Source of the DNA: Cellulomonas wangleii
GTDB lineage: Bacteria; Actinomycetota; Actinomycetes; Actinomycetales; Cellulomonadaceae
Assembly: GCF_018388445.1 (NCBI RefSeq)
Contig: NZ_CP074405.1
Location: 3,596,001 to 3,660,000 of the forward strand
Reading direction: 5' to 3'
Length of the DNA: 64,000 nucleotides
The position numbers and the translations under genes are program-made. Shown one piece after another: positions 52,518-60,808 of the stretch; the stretch's first letter is position 1, and the number at the start of each line of letters is the position of its first letter. The notes beneath the pieces are model-generated. The model was not told the DNA's origin. It ran no database searches and saw nothing but the letters and a program-made list of their open reading frames with translations.

Positions 52518-54575
52518 ATGGACCAGGCACCGTCGGCCGCCGTCCGCACCGTCGCGCTGATCGGCGCCTCGGGTTCCGGCAAGACCACCCTGACCGAGGC
52601 GCTGCTGCACCGCGCCGGCACCGTCCCGCGGGCCGGCCGCGTCGAGGACGGCAGCACGGTCAGCGACCACGAGCCGGAGGAGATCGCCCGCGGCATCTCC
52701 CTGGCCCTGGGCATCGCGCCGTTCCGATGGCAGACCGACGACGGCACGCCGTACGACGTCACGCTGCTGGACACCCCCGGGTTCCTCGACTTCGCCGGCG
52801 CCGTCGACACAGCCCTGGCCGTGGCCGACCTCGCCGTGGTCGTCGTGTCCGCCGTCGACGGCGTGCAGGCCGGCACCCACCTGGCGTGGCGTGCCGCGGC
52901 GGAGGCGGGCGTCCCGCGCGTCGTCGTCGTCACCAAGGAGGACAAGGCCCGCGCCGACTTCCACCGCGTGCTCAGCGAGCTGCGCGACGCGTTCGGCAGC
53001 ATCGTCGTGCCGCTGGAGCTGCCGTTCGGTGACGAGACGGCGTTCACGGGCATCGCCGACGTGCTCTCCGAGGAGGGCTACGGGTACGACGCCGACGGGC
53101 GCCACCACGACGAGCCGCTGCCGTCCGGCGTGGCCGAGGAGGAGCACCGCCTGCACGAGCAGGTGACCGAGGAGATCGTCGCGCACGACGACGACCAGCT
53201 CGAGCGCTACCTCGCGGGGGACGAGCCGTCGGCCGCGGACCTGGGGCGGACCCTCGCCCAGGAGGTGTGCGCCGGCGAGGCGGTGCCGGTCATGGTGGTC
53301 TCCGGCACCACGGGCGTCGGCGTCGACCGGCTCGCGGACCTGGTCTGCCTGCTGTGCCCCGGCGGGGAGGCGAGGTCGCGGACGGTGCTCGCGGGCGACG
53401 TCGAGGTGCAGGTGGCGCCCGACCCCGCCGGCCCCACGCTGCTGCACGCCTTCCGGACCGTCGCCGACCCGTTCGTCGGGCAGGTCACCGTGTTCCGCGT
53501 GCTGTCCGGCACGGTGCGCGCGGGTGACCGCCTGCTCAACACCACCACCCGCACCGAGGAGCGCCTGCCCGGCCTGTTCCGCCTGCGCGGCAAGGAGCAC
53601 CTGCCGGTCGACGAGGTCGTCGCCGGGCAGGTCGGCGCGGTCGCCAAGCTCACGGGGACGCCCACGGGGTCGCTGCTCGCGGCCAAGGGCTCCCCCGGCG
53701 TGCAGCTGACGGCGCCGCCGACGCGGGAACGCCCCGGCGTGTACGCGCTCGCGCTGGACCCGGTCACGCAGTCCGACGACGACCGTCTCTCGGCCGCGCT
53801 GGCACGGCTGGCGGCCGAGGACCCGACGCTCACCGTGGACCGCACCGGCGACCGGACGGTGCTGCGCGGGCTGGGCGACACCCACCTGGCCGTGGCGCTG
53901 GAGCGCCTGGCGCGGGTGTTCGGCGTGCACGTCACCACGTCCCCGGTGCCGGTCGGGTACCGCGAGACCATCGCCCGGCCGGTGGAGGCCGAGGGCAAGG
54001 TCAAGAAGCAGTCCGGCGGGCACGGGCAGTACGCCGTGGTGCAGCTGCGCGTCTCGCCGCTGCCGGCGGGGTCCGGCTTCGAGTTCGTCGACTCCATCGT
54101 GGGCGGCGCGATCCCCCGGACCTACCTGCCGGCCGTCGAGCGCGGGGTGCGCGAGGCGATGGCCGCCGGCGGTCCGCACGGGTTCCCCGTGGTCGACCTC
54201 CGCGTCGAGGCGGTCGACGGCAAGGCGCACTCCGTGGACTCGTCCGACATGGCGTTCCGCACCGCGGCGGCCGCCGGGCTGCGCGAGGCGCTGACGACGG
54301 CGGGGACGATGGTGCTGGAACCGGTCTGCCGGGTGCACGTCACCGTCCCGCAGTCCGCGCAGGGCGACGTCATGAGCGACCTGGCCGCGCGGCGCGGGCG
54401 GATCACGGACACCGTGTCGCTCGACGGCGGCGAGGTCGTCGTCGAGGCGACCGTCCCGGAGGCCGAGCTGAGCCGCTACGTGCTGGACCTGCGTTCGCTG
54501 ACCGGCGGGCGCGGCGAGCTGACCGTCGCACCGGACCACTACGCGCCCTGCCCGGACCACCTGGTGCCGGCGTAG
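52518..54575 (+). CDS. Elongation factor G-like GTPase (EF-G2)
   Basis: This 685-aa translational-GTPase-family protein has Walker A GASGSGKTT (16-24), the switch 1 remnant RGISLALG, G3 DTPGF, then EF-G domains II to V (VFRVLSGTVRAGDRLLN, GKVKKQSGGHGQYA, GLREALTTAG). Three GTPase motifs deviate from EF-G: the catalytic His of DxPGH is Phe, G4 NKxD reads TKED, and the RGITI box is changed. It corresponds to the EF-G-like (FusA2) proteins of actinomycetes, whose role is unclear; ribosome protection or recycling has been proposed for relatives. ATG 52518 has GGGAGGG eight bases upstream. Confidence 0.88.
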   Translation: MDQAPSAAVRTVALIGASGSGKTTLTEALLHRAGTVPRAGRVEDGSTVSDHEPEEIARGISLALGIAPFRWQTDDGTPYDVTLLDTPGFLDFAGAVDTALAVADLAVVVVSAVDGVQAGTHLAWRAAAEAGVPRVVVVTKEDKARADFHRVLSELRDAFGSIVVPLELPFGDETAFTGIADVLSEEGYGYDADGRHHDEPLPSGVAEEEHRLHEQVTEEIVAHDDDQLERYLAGDEPSAADLGRTLAQEVCAGEAVPVMVVSGTTGVGVDRLADLVCLLCPGGEARSRTVLAGDVEVQVAPDPAGPTLLHAFRTVADPFVGQVTVFRVLSGTVRAGDRLLNTTTRTEERLPGLFRLRGKEHLPVDEVVAGQVGAVAKLTGTPTGSLLAAKGSPGVQLTAPPTRERPGVYALALDPVTQSDDDRLSAALARLAAEDPTLTVDRTGDRTVLRGLGDTHLAVALERLARVFGVHVTTSPVPVGYRETIARPVEAEGKVKKQSGGHGQYAVVQLRVSPLPAGSGFEFVDSIVGGAIPRTYLPAVERGVREAMAAGGPHGFPVVDLRVEAVDGKAHSVDSSDMAFRTAAAAGLREALTTAGTMVLEPVCRVHVTVPQSAQGDVMSDLAARRGRITDTVSLDGGEVVVEATVPEAELSRYVLDLRSLTGGRGELTVAPDHYAPCPDHLVPA

Positions 54576-54592
54576 GAGAGGCCTACCCCGGC
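54566..54592. terminator. Bidirectional hairpin carrying both stop codons
   Basis: GCCGG-C-GTAGG pairs with CCTAC-C-CCGGC around AGAGG. The stem contains the stop codon of the EF-G-like gene (54573-54575) and that of the S41 protease gene (54583-54585). It is a compact terminator for both converging transcripts. Confidence 0.6.
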
Positions 54593-55788
54593 CCGCAGCC
54601 CTGCTGCGCCAGCCACGACCGCGCGGCCTCGTCGGCGTCGACCGCCGGCACGGCGTGGTCCGCCTCGACGGGCCGCTCGCCGAGGTCGGTGCCGTCACGG
54701 TCGACGTACGTGTGGACGGTGACGAGCATGAGCGCCCCGTCGTACAACGAGTACGACGCGTTGCCCGAGGTGTAGCCGTAGCTCGGCTCCCCGAACGACT
54801 CCACGCCGTCGAGCCCGCGGAACGCGGTCAGGACGGCCTCGCCGCTGGACCCCGTGAGCCCGTCCTGCAGGACCGCCACCGGCGCCCCCGTGACCTTGGC
54901 GCGCGACCCCACGCTCGTCACGTGACCGGCCAGCTCGACACCGTCGGACCGGATGGTCACGGCCATGGCCCGGCCGTCGCGCTCGACCAGCTCGAACGCG
55001 GTGCCGTCCGGCAGCAGGGCCGACACCCCCGCGAGCATCGGGTGCATGTCGCCGCCGGTGTTGCCCCGCAGGTCGACGACCCACCCGCAGGTGCCGGGCG
55101 CGGCCGCCGCGATCCCGTCGGCCGCGGCGCGCGCGTACCGGTCCCGCAGGTCGCTCGACGCGCTCCCGAACGCCGGCACCGTGACCGTGGTGACGCCGTC
55201 CGCCGTCGTGACGGTCGGCTCCCGGAACTCCTGCGTCGCCTGCCCGTCGAGGTCGCGCGCCTCCTGCGGCGTGAGGAAGACGGAGTGCGGGCCACCGGCG
55301 ACACGCGTCGCCGCGCGCAGCGCGTCGTGGACGTCGGCGAGCGAGTCGGCGTCCCGCGCCGCACGGGTCACCTCGGCGCGCGCGTCGTCCCACTGCGGCC
55401 CCCTCGCCCGGAGCCCGGCGTCCAGGTGCCGCAGCGCCACGTCCGCGTACGTCCGCGGCGAGGGCGGGGTGAGGTAGACGTTGAACGCGGGGCCGTAGGT
55501 GCCCACCGCCCACACGCCGGCGGCGATGACCACCGCGACGACGCAGCCGATCACGAGGACCACCCGGCCCCTACCCCGGCGGCGGGGTCCCGCCGCCGCC
55601 GGGGCGTTCCCCTGCGCCACGTCCGCTCCTTCCCCCTGCGCCACGTCCGCTCCTTCCCCCTGCGCCACGTCCGCTCCTTCCCCCTGCGCCACGTCCGCTC
55701 CTTCCCCCTGCGCCACGTCCGCTCCTTCCCCCTGCGCCACGTCCGCTCCTTCCCCCTGCGCCACGTCCGTTCCTTCCCCCTGCGCCAC
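54583..55788 (-). CDS. Membrane-anchored S41-family peptidase with repeat-encoded start region
   Basis: The protein has up to 401 aa: an N-terminal run of eight-residue VAQGEGAD repeats, a basic stretch (PRRRGRGR), one membrane helix (VVLVIGCVVAVVIAAGVWAV) and an extracellular S41/TSP-like protease domain with WVVDLRGNTGGDMHPML, the catalytic Ser in GLTGSSGEAV and EPSYGYTSGNASY. It probably degrades or processes exported proteins. Eight in-frame GTG codons, each with its own AAGGAG-type site, can start it (55788 to 55620), giving 401 down to 345 aa. GTG 55788 is taken because it is first after the permease stop, 26 bp away. It closes an operon with the ABC transporter genes. Confidence 0.8.
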   Translation of the reverse strand: MAQGEGTDVAQGEGADVAQGEGADVAQGEGADVAQGEGADVAQGEGADVAQGEGADVAQGNAPAAAGPRRRGRGRVVLVIGCVVAVVIAAGVWAVGTYGPAFNVYLTPPSPRTYADVALRHLDAGLRARGPQWDDARAEVTRAARDADSLADVHDALRAATRVAGGPHSVFLTPQEARDLDGQATQEFREPTVTTADGVTTVTVPAFGSASSDLRDRYARAAADGIAAAAPGTCGWVVDLRGNTGGDMHPMLAGVSALLPDGTAFELVERDGRAMAVTIRSDGVELAGHVTSVGSRAKVTGAPVAVLQDGLTGSSGEAVLTAFRGLDGVESFGEPSYGYTSGNASYSLYDGALMLVTVHTYVDRDGTDLGERPVEADHAVPAVDADEAARSWLAQQGCGPG

Positions 55789-55802
55789 GTCCGCTCCTTC
55801 CT
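55611..55802 (-). repeat. Eight 24-bp tandem repeats each carrying a ribosome binding site and GTG start
   Basis: The unit (plus strand CCTGCGCCACGTCCGCTCCT plus TCCC) occurs eight times without gap, with one internal change (C to T at 55770) and one terminal change (55802). Read on the minus strand, each unit gives AAGGAG (AAGGAA in one unit), five bases, then GTG, and is 8 codons long, so every copy keeps the protease frame. Confidence 0.95.
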
Positions 55803-55814
55803 GCCGCGCGGCCG

Positions 55815-58397
55815 TCAGTCCGGGGTCGCGATCGCGTCCAGCACCCGCAGCCGGGCCGCCCGCGCACCGGGCCAGACGGCGGCCAGCACGCCCACGACCA
55901 GCGCGAGCACGACCATCAGGGCGAGCCCGTCCCACGGCACGGCGAGCCGGTCCAGCCCTTCCTCGGCGTACACGCGCGGCAGGACGGAGGCCAGGCCGAC
56001 CCCGACCGCCAGGCCCACGACCGTGCCGAACACGGCCGTCAGGACCGACTCCACCGTGACGACGCCCGCGAGCTGCAGCCGCCCCAGGCCCACGGCCCGC
56101 AGCAGCCCGATCTCCCGGGTCCGCTCGATCACCGACAGGGCGAGCGTGTTGACGATGCCGAGCACCGCGATGACCAGGGACAGCCCCAGCAGGGCGTAGA
56201 GGATCACCAGCAGCTGGTCGACCTGCGCGGCGGTCTGGTCGACGAACTCCTCGCGGTTCTGCACGGACACCACGACGTACGGTGCGACCGCGTCCGTCAC
56301 GGCGGCCCGCAGCGCGTCGGGCGCGACCCCGGCGGCCGCGTCGACGAACACCGTGTCCGTCACCTGCGCCGGCCCGGGGGCGAGCTCGTCGAGCACCGCC
56401 TGCGGGACGATCACGGCACCCCCGAGCACCGGGGAGTCGATGACCGCGGCGACGTCGAGCGTCCGCTCGCCGGCCTCGGTCACGACCGTGACCTCGTCGC
56501 CGACCGACCAGCCCTCGCCGGCGGCCATGCGCTCGTTGACGATCGCGTGGGTCGTGTCCAGGTCGTCGACGTCGCCCTGGAGCACGTCGACGACCACGGA
56601 CGAGCCCAGGACCCCGTCCCCGACGCCGATGACGCCGGCGCCGTCACCCTCGCCCGGCGTCGCGCCGGGCTCCGGCGACACGCCGCCGAGCGTGAACGCG
56701 AGCACGTCGGCCCGCCCGACCTCCGGCAGCGCCGCCACGTCCGTGATCGCACCCGTGGGGATCACGGACGTCGCGGACCGCAGCACCAGGTCGGCGTTCG
56801 TCGCGCTCTCCACGACGCGCACGAGCGACGCCTGCCCGGTGGCCGCGATGACCGACACCGCGCCGACCAGCGCCATGCCGATGACCAGCGCACCCGCCGT
56901 GGACGCGGTGCGTCGCGGGTTGCGCACGACGTTGCCGCGGGCCAGGCGGCCCATCGGGGGCAGCAGGCGCACGAACGGGACGGCCAGGACGCGCAGCACG
57001 GCGCGTGCCATCGCCGGGGACGCCACGAGCACTCCGACGAGCACGACGACCGCCCCGGCGCCGAGCAGGAGCTCGGCGGCGTCCGCCTCGGGGCGCAGCG
57101 CCGCGTACGTGACGGCTGCGACCCCCGCGGCGACGAGCAGCGCACCGGCCAGACCGCGCCGGCGCAGCGAGCGCTCCGGCACCGTGACCTCGCCCCGCAT
57201 CGCCTCGACGGGTGCGACGAGCGCGGCCCGCCGCCCGGGCACCGCCGCGGCGACGGCCGACACGACGGTGCCGAGCGCCAGGCACGTCACGACCGTCGTG
57301 GCGTCCAGGGGGATCTCCCCCACCAGGTCCATGCCCAGCCCCTCGAACACGACGCGCAGCAGGCTCACCAGGCCCAGCCCGCCGACGACGCCCAGCGCGG
57401 ACCCGACCAGGCCCACGACCGCCGCCTGGCCGACGACCACACCGAACACCTGCGCCGGCGACGCGCCCACGGCCCGCAGCAGCGCGAACTCGCGCACCCG
57501 CTGCCGCACCGACATCGCGAACGTGTTGGCGATGAGGAACCCGCCGACGAACAGCGACATGACCGCGAAGATCAGCAGGAACGACGTGACGAACCCGAGG
57601 GTCTGGTCGACGCCGGCCTGCAGGTCATCGCGCTGCGACTGCCCGGTGAGGACCTCGGCGCCGGTGACGTCCGCGTCGTCGAGCGCGGCGGTGACGCGGT
57701 CGACGAGCGTCCGCTCGTCCACGCCGTCCTCGGCGTACACCGACACCGTCGCCACGGTCCCGTCGGCGGCGTAGACGGCGGTGGCGACGTCGACGGGCAG
57801 GTAGACCAGCGTGGCGCCGGCCAGCGGCCCGCCGGCGTCGACCTCGCCGACGACCGCGACGTCCCGGACCTCGCCCGCCAGGACCACGCGGGTGGTGTCC
57901 CCCACGGCCAGGCCTGCCGACTCGAGGGACGCGGACTCGACCGCGACCTCGTCCGGCGCGGTCGGGGCCCGCCCCTCGACGAGCCGCAGCTCGGGGTCGT
58001 CGCCGTGGAAGGCCAGCCCGAACGACGGCGCCTGCGTCGACTGCACGGCCGTCCCGTCGGCACCGACCAGGACGATCGGTCCGGCCAGGTCGGGCAGCGC
58101 GGCGCGCACACCGTCGACGTCCGCGATCTCGTCGGCCAGCGCGGCGGGCACCGGCACGCGCTGCTCACCGAGCGAGAACCCGGCCCCGGCGGCCCCGCCA
58201 CCGGCCAGGGGTGCGTCGCCCCGCACGTACGCGTCGGCCGGCGCCTGCGCGTCGACGATGCCGTGGAACGTGTCGGACAGCATGGTGCGCAGCGCGAACG
58301 TGCCGGCGACGAAGGCGACCCCGAGGGCCACGGCCAGCACCGACAGCGCGAACCGGACGGCGTGGGCGCGCACGCCCCGCAGGGTGACGCGCAGCAT
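55815..58397 (-). CDS. FtsX-like ABC transporter permease
   Basis: This 860-aa membrane protein has an N-terminal helix (VRFALSVLAVALGVAFVAGTFAL), a large extracellular MacB-PCD-like domain (about 45-240), a first FtsX block of three helices (about 255-375), a further helix pair, a second extracellular domain and a final FtsX block (LLGLSLVIAVLGIVNTLALSVIERTREIGLLRAVG). This double-FtsX form exports or releases lipids, peptides or lipoproteins rather than importing substrates. ATG 58397 shares one base with the ATPase stop (TGATG). Confidence 0.93.
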   Translation of the reverse strand: MLRVTLRGVRAHAVRFALSVLAVALGVAFVAGTFALRTMLSDTFHGIVDAQAPADAYVRGDAPLAGGGAAGAGFSLGEQRVPVPAALADEIADVDGVRAALPDLAGPIVLVGADGTAVQSTQAPSFGLAFHGDDPELRLVEGRAPTAPDEVAVESASLESAGLAVGDTTRVVLAGEVRDVAVVGEVDAGGPLAGATLVYLPVDVATAVYAADGTVATVSVYAEDGVDERTLVDRVTAALDDADVTGAEVLTGQSQRDDLQAGVDQTLGFVTSFLLIFAVMSLFVGGFLIANTFAMSVRQRVREFALLRAVGASPAQVFGVVVGQAAVVGLVGSALGVVGGLGLVSLLRVVFEGLGMDLVGEIPLDATTVVTCLALGTVVSAVAAAVPGRRAALVAPVEAMRGEVTVPERSLRRRGLAGALLVAAGVAAVTYAALRPEADAAELLLGAGAVVVLVGVLVASPAMARAVLRVLAVPFVRLLPPMGRLARGNVVRNPRRTASTAGALVIGMALVGAVSVIAATGQASLVRVVESATNADLVLRSATSVIPTGAITDVAALPEVGRADVLAFTLGGVSPEPGATPGEGDGAGVIGVGDGVLGSSVVVDVLQGDVDDLDTTHAIVNERMAAGEGWSVGDEVTVVTEAGERTLDVAAVIDSPVLGGAVIVPQAVLDELAPGPAQVTDTVFVDAAAGVAPDALRAAVTDAVAPYVVVSVQNREEFVDQTAAQVDQLLVILYALLGLSLVIAVLGIVNTLALSVIERTREIGLLRAVGLGRLQLAGVVTVESVLTAVFGTVVGLAVGVGLASVLPRVYAEEGLDRLAVPWDGLALMVVLALVVGVLAAVWPGARAARLRVLDAIATPD

Positions 58398-59200
58398 CAG
58401 CGCACCTCGGCGGGGGCGGTGCCGCCGGTCGCGCCGGCGCCGGACGGGCGGCGCGACAGGGCGCCGAGCCGCTCGAGCACGGTGTCGGGGGTCGGCTGGG
58501 AGATCTCGTCGACGATGCGCCCGTCGGCGAGGAACAGGACGCGGTCGGCGTACGACGCGGCCGTCGGGTCGTGCGTCACCATGACCACCGACTGGCCGAG
58601 CTCGTCGACGCTGCGCCGCAGGAACGACAGCACCTCGTGCGCCGACGCGGAGTCGAGGTTGCCGGTGGGCTCGTCGGCGAACACCACCGCCGGGCGCGTG
58701 ACCAGGGCCCGGGCGCACGCGACGCGCTGCTGCTGCCCGCCGGACAGCTCGCCCGGCTTGTGGCTCAACCGGTCGGACAGCCCCACGGCCTGCACGACGG
58801 CGTCGAGGTGCTCCCGGTCGACCGGCCGGCGGGCGATGTCGAACGGCAGCGTGATGTTCTCCAGCGCCGTGAGCGTGGGCACCAGGTTGAACGCCTGGAA
58901 GACGAAGCCGATCCGGTCGCGCCGCAGCCGGGTCAGGCGGCGCTCCGACATGGCCGACACCTCCTCGCCGTCGACGACGACGGTCCCCGACGTGGGCCGG
59001 TCGAGGCCCGCGAGGCAGTGCATGAGGGTGGACTTGCCGGACCCCGAGGGCCCCATCGTCGCGGTGAGCCGGCCGCGCTGGACGTCGAGGTCGACGCCCG
59101 CGAGCGCGTGCACGGCGGTGGGGCCGGAGCCGTAGGTGCGCACGAGGCCGCGCGCGGTGGCGATGGGCGTCTCGGCCCGGGTGCTGTCGGTGGTGGTCAC
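58397..59200 (-). CDS. ABC transporter ATPase (MacB/LolD type)
   Basis: This 267-aa protein has Walker A GPSGSGKST (50-58), Q-loop FVFQAFNLVPTLTALEN, signature LSGGQQQR, Walker B VVFADEPTGNLDSAS and switch His MVTHD. It is the partner of the FtsX-like permease. The start is GTG 59200 (MTTTDSTRAETP); there is no Shine-Dalgarno, and a weak GACGAT lies seven bases upstream, so it may be leaderless. It heads the ATPase-permease-protease operon. Confidence 0.94.
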   Translation of the reverse strand: MTTTDSTRAETPIATARGLVRTYGSGPTAVHALAGVDLDVQRGRLTATMGPSGSGKSTLMHCLAGLDRPTSGTVVVDGEEVSAMSERRLTRLRRDRIGFVFQAFNLVPTLTALENITLPFDIARRPVDREHLDAVVQAVGLSDRLSHKPGELSGGQQQRVACARALVTRPAVVFADEPTGNLDSASAHEVLSFLRRSVDELGQSVVMVTHDPTAASYADRVLFLADGRIVDEISQPTPDTVLERLGALSRRPSGAGATGGTAPAEVR

Positions 59201-59255
59201 ACCGACGATCGTCCACCCCCGGGCCACCGCTCGGCACCAGGGCTGGCCCCGGACG

Positions 59256-59291
59256 CGACCCTGAGCGCGCGCGCCCCGGCACTCAGGGTCG
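59256..59291. repeat. 10-bp-arm inverted repeat upstream of the ABC operon
   Basis: CGACCCTGAG (59256-59265) and CTCAGGGTCG (59282-59291) flank 16 GC-only bases. It lies 56 bp before the ATPase start on the minus strand, where it could be an operator or part of the promoter. A second hairpin, CCGGGGG-CTGT-CCCCCGG, lies at 59372-59389. Confidence 0.5.
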
Positions 59292-59487
59292 ACGTCGGGA
59301 CGTCGGTCCTGGTCACCGGCCTGTGGACCGGGTGGGCGCGACGCGCCGCGCGGCACCGGACCCCGAGCCGACCGGGGGCTGTCCCCCGGGCACGGAGGGG
59401 GGTCCGCCCGGATGTGCGGGGCGCACGCCGGGCGACAGGCTGGCACCACGCCGCCACGGGGGTGGCGCGAGGACGGAGGTGCGGACC

Positions 59488-59616
59488 ATGGTGGCGACGC
59501 TGCGTCGGGTCGGGTCGGTCGTGGGTGCCGTCACGGCCGGGGCACTGCTGGCCGCCGCCGCCCAGCCGGCCCTGCTCTCCCAGCTCGTGGCCCACGTGGC
59601 CGACCGCCTGCCGTGA
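59488..59616 (+). CDS. Small membrane protein of unknown function
   Basis: This 42-aa protein begins MVATLRRVGSVVGAVTAGAL, continues LAAAAQPALLSQLV and ends AHVADRLP. It has one hydrophobic segment with a basic N-terminus and a short charged end. GGAGG lies eight bases before ATG 59488, a strong translation signal. It is a single small gene between the ABC operon promoter and yciO. It could be a membrane peptide or an unrecognised secretion signal; no family is recognised. Confidence 0.6.
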   Translation: MVATLRRVGSVVGAVTAGALLAAAAQPALLSQLVAHVADRLP

Positions 59617-59665
59617 GCCGCACCCACGCGCGCGGACCGGGCGCGCGCCTCCTACGCTGAGGCGC

Positions 59666-60283
59666 ATGGCCCGGTACTTCGACGTCCACCCCACGGACCC
59701 GCAGCCGCGGTCGGTCGCCCAGGTGGTGGCCATGCTGCGGGACGACGCTGTGATCGCGTACCCGACGGACGTCATGTACGCCCTGGGCACCCGCATGGAC
59801 AACCACGACGGCGCCGATCGCATCCGCCGCATCCGGCACCTCGACGACCGCCACCACTTCACGCTGGTGTGCTGCGACTTCGCACAGCTCGGGCAGCTGG
59901 TGCACCTGGACAACAGCGCGTTCCGCGCCATCAAGGCCGCCACGCCCGGCCCGTACACGTTCATCCTGCCCGCGACGCCGGAGGTGCCGCGGCGCCTCGC
60001 GCACGACAAGAAGCGCTCGGTCGGCGTCCGCATCCCCGACGACCCGGTGACGCACGCCCTGCTGCGCGAGCTGGGTGAGCCCCTGCTCTCGTCGTCCCTG
60101 CTGATGCCCGGCCACGACTGGCCGATGACCGAGGGCTGGCAGATCAAGGAGGAGCTCGACGACGTGCTCGACGCCGTCGTCGACGGGGGTGACCGCGGCA
60201 CCGAGCCCACCACGGTCGTCGACTGGACGTCCGGGGCACCGGAGGTCGTCCGGGTGGGTGCGGGCGACCCGGACCGGTTCTGA
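59666..60283 (+). CDS. YciO-type Sua5/YrdC-family protein
   Basis: This 205-aa protein has the YrdC fold with YPTDVMYALGTRM, ATPGPYTFILPAT, KKRSVGVRIPD and GEPLLSSSLLMPG. The wording of the last two motifs matches the YciO subgroup rather than the TsaC/Sua5 enzymes of threonylcarbamoyl-tRNA synthesis, so it may be an RNA-binding relative rather than the essential enzyme. TACGCT (59653-59658) ends seven bases before the ATG, suggesting a leaderless mRNA. It ends 3 bp before the SLOG gene. Confidence 0.85.
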   Translation: MARYFDVHPTDPQPRSVAQVVAMLRDDAVIAYPTDVMYALGTRMDNHDGADRIRRIRHLDDRHHFTLVCCDFAQLGQLVHLDNSAFRAIKAATPGPYTFILPATPEVPRRLAHDKKRSVGVRIPDDPVTHALLRELGEPLLSSSLLMPGHDWPMTEGWQIKEELDDVLDAVVDGGDRGTEPTTVVDWTSGAPEVVRVGAGDPDRF

Positions 60284-60286
60284 CCC

Positions 60287-60754
60287 GTGGCGTACGTGGG
60301 TGTGGTCGGGCCGTCGGCGGCCACGGCCGCGCAGGAGGCCGCCGCCGAGCGCGTCGGAGCCGGGCTGGCGCGGCGGGGGCACGTCGTGGTGTGCGGCGGG
60401 CGGGGCGGGGTCATGGCCGCGGTCTCGCGCGGCGCCGCCGGGGCCGGCGGCACGGTGCTCGGCATCCTGCCGGGCCACGACCGCGCGGAGGCGAACGAGC
60501 ACGTGACGGTCGCGGTGCCGACCGGGATGGGCGAGATGCGCAACGCGCTCGTCGTGCGCGCGTCCGACGTCCTGGTCGCCGTCGGGTCGTCCTGGGGGAC
60601 GCTCAGCGAGGTCGCGCTCGCGGTCTCCGCCCGGGTGCCGGTCGTGGGGATCGGGGGCTGGGCGCTCCCGGACGACGGGCCGCGGCGCGTCGGATCGGCG
60701 GACGAGGCGCTCACCGCGGTCGACGAGCTGCTGGGGCCGGGCCGGCCGGGCTGA
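60287..60754 (+). CDS. SLOG-superfamily protein (TIGR00725-like)
   Basis: This 155-aa protein has a Rossmann-like SLOG fold with VGVVGPSAATA, VVCGGRGGVMAAVSRGA, ILPGHD and MRNALVVRASDVLVAVGSSWGTLSEVA. The GGxxGxM and GT-x-SE motifs form the nucleotide-binding pocket shared with lysine decarboxylase-like LOG proteins and DprA. Specific activity is unknown. GTG 60287 lies 3 bp after yciO, so the two are probably one operon. Confidence 0.83.
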   Translation: MAYVGVVGPSAATAAQEAAAERVGAGLARRGHVVVCGGRGGVMAAVSRGAAGAGGTVLGILPGHDRAEANEHVTVAVPTGMGEMRNALVVRASDVLVAVGSSWGTLSEVALAVSARVPVVGIGGWALPDDGPRRVGSADEALTAVDELLGPGRPG

Positions 60755-60808
60755 CCGCCGGCGGTCCTGCGCGGGCCGGAGGCGGGCGTCCGTCGTACCG
60801 TGGCGGGC

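Noticed and set aside
53207..54097. 296-codon minus-strand frame inside the EF-G-like gene
   Set aside because: It is Ser/Arg/Thr-rich without structure, and the opposite strand encodes conserved EF-G domains.
55611..55802. Possible CRISPR array
   Set aside because: The 24-bp units are directly adjacent with no unique spacers, no cas genes are nearby, and the units are in frame with a protease gene.
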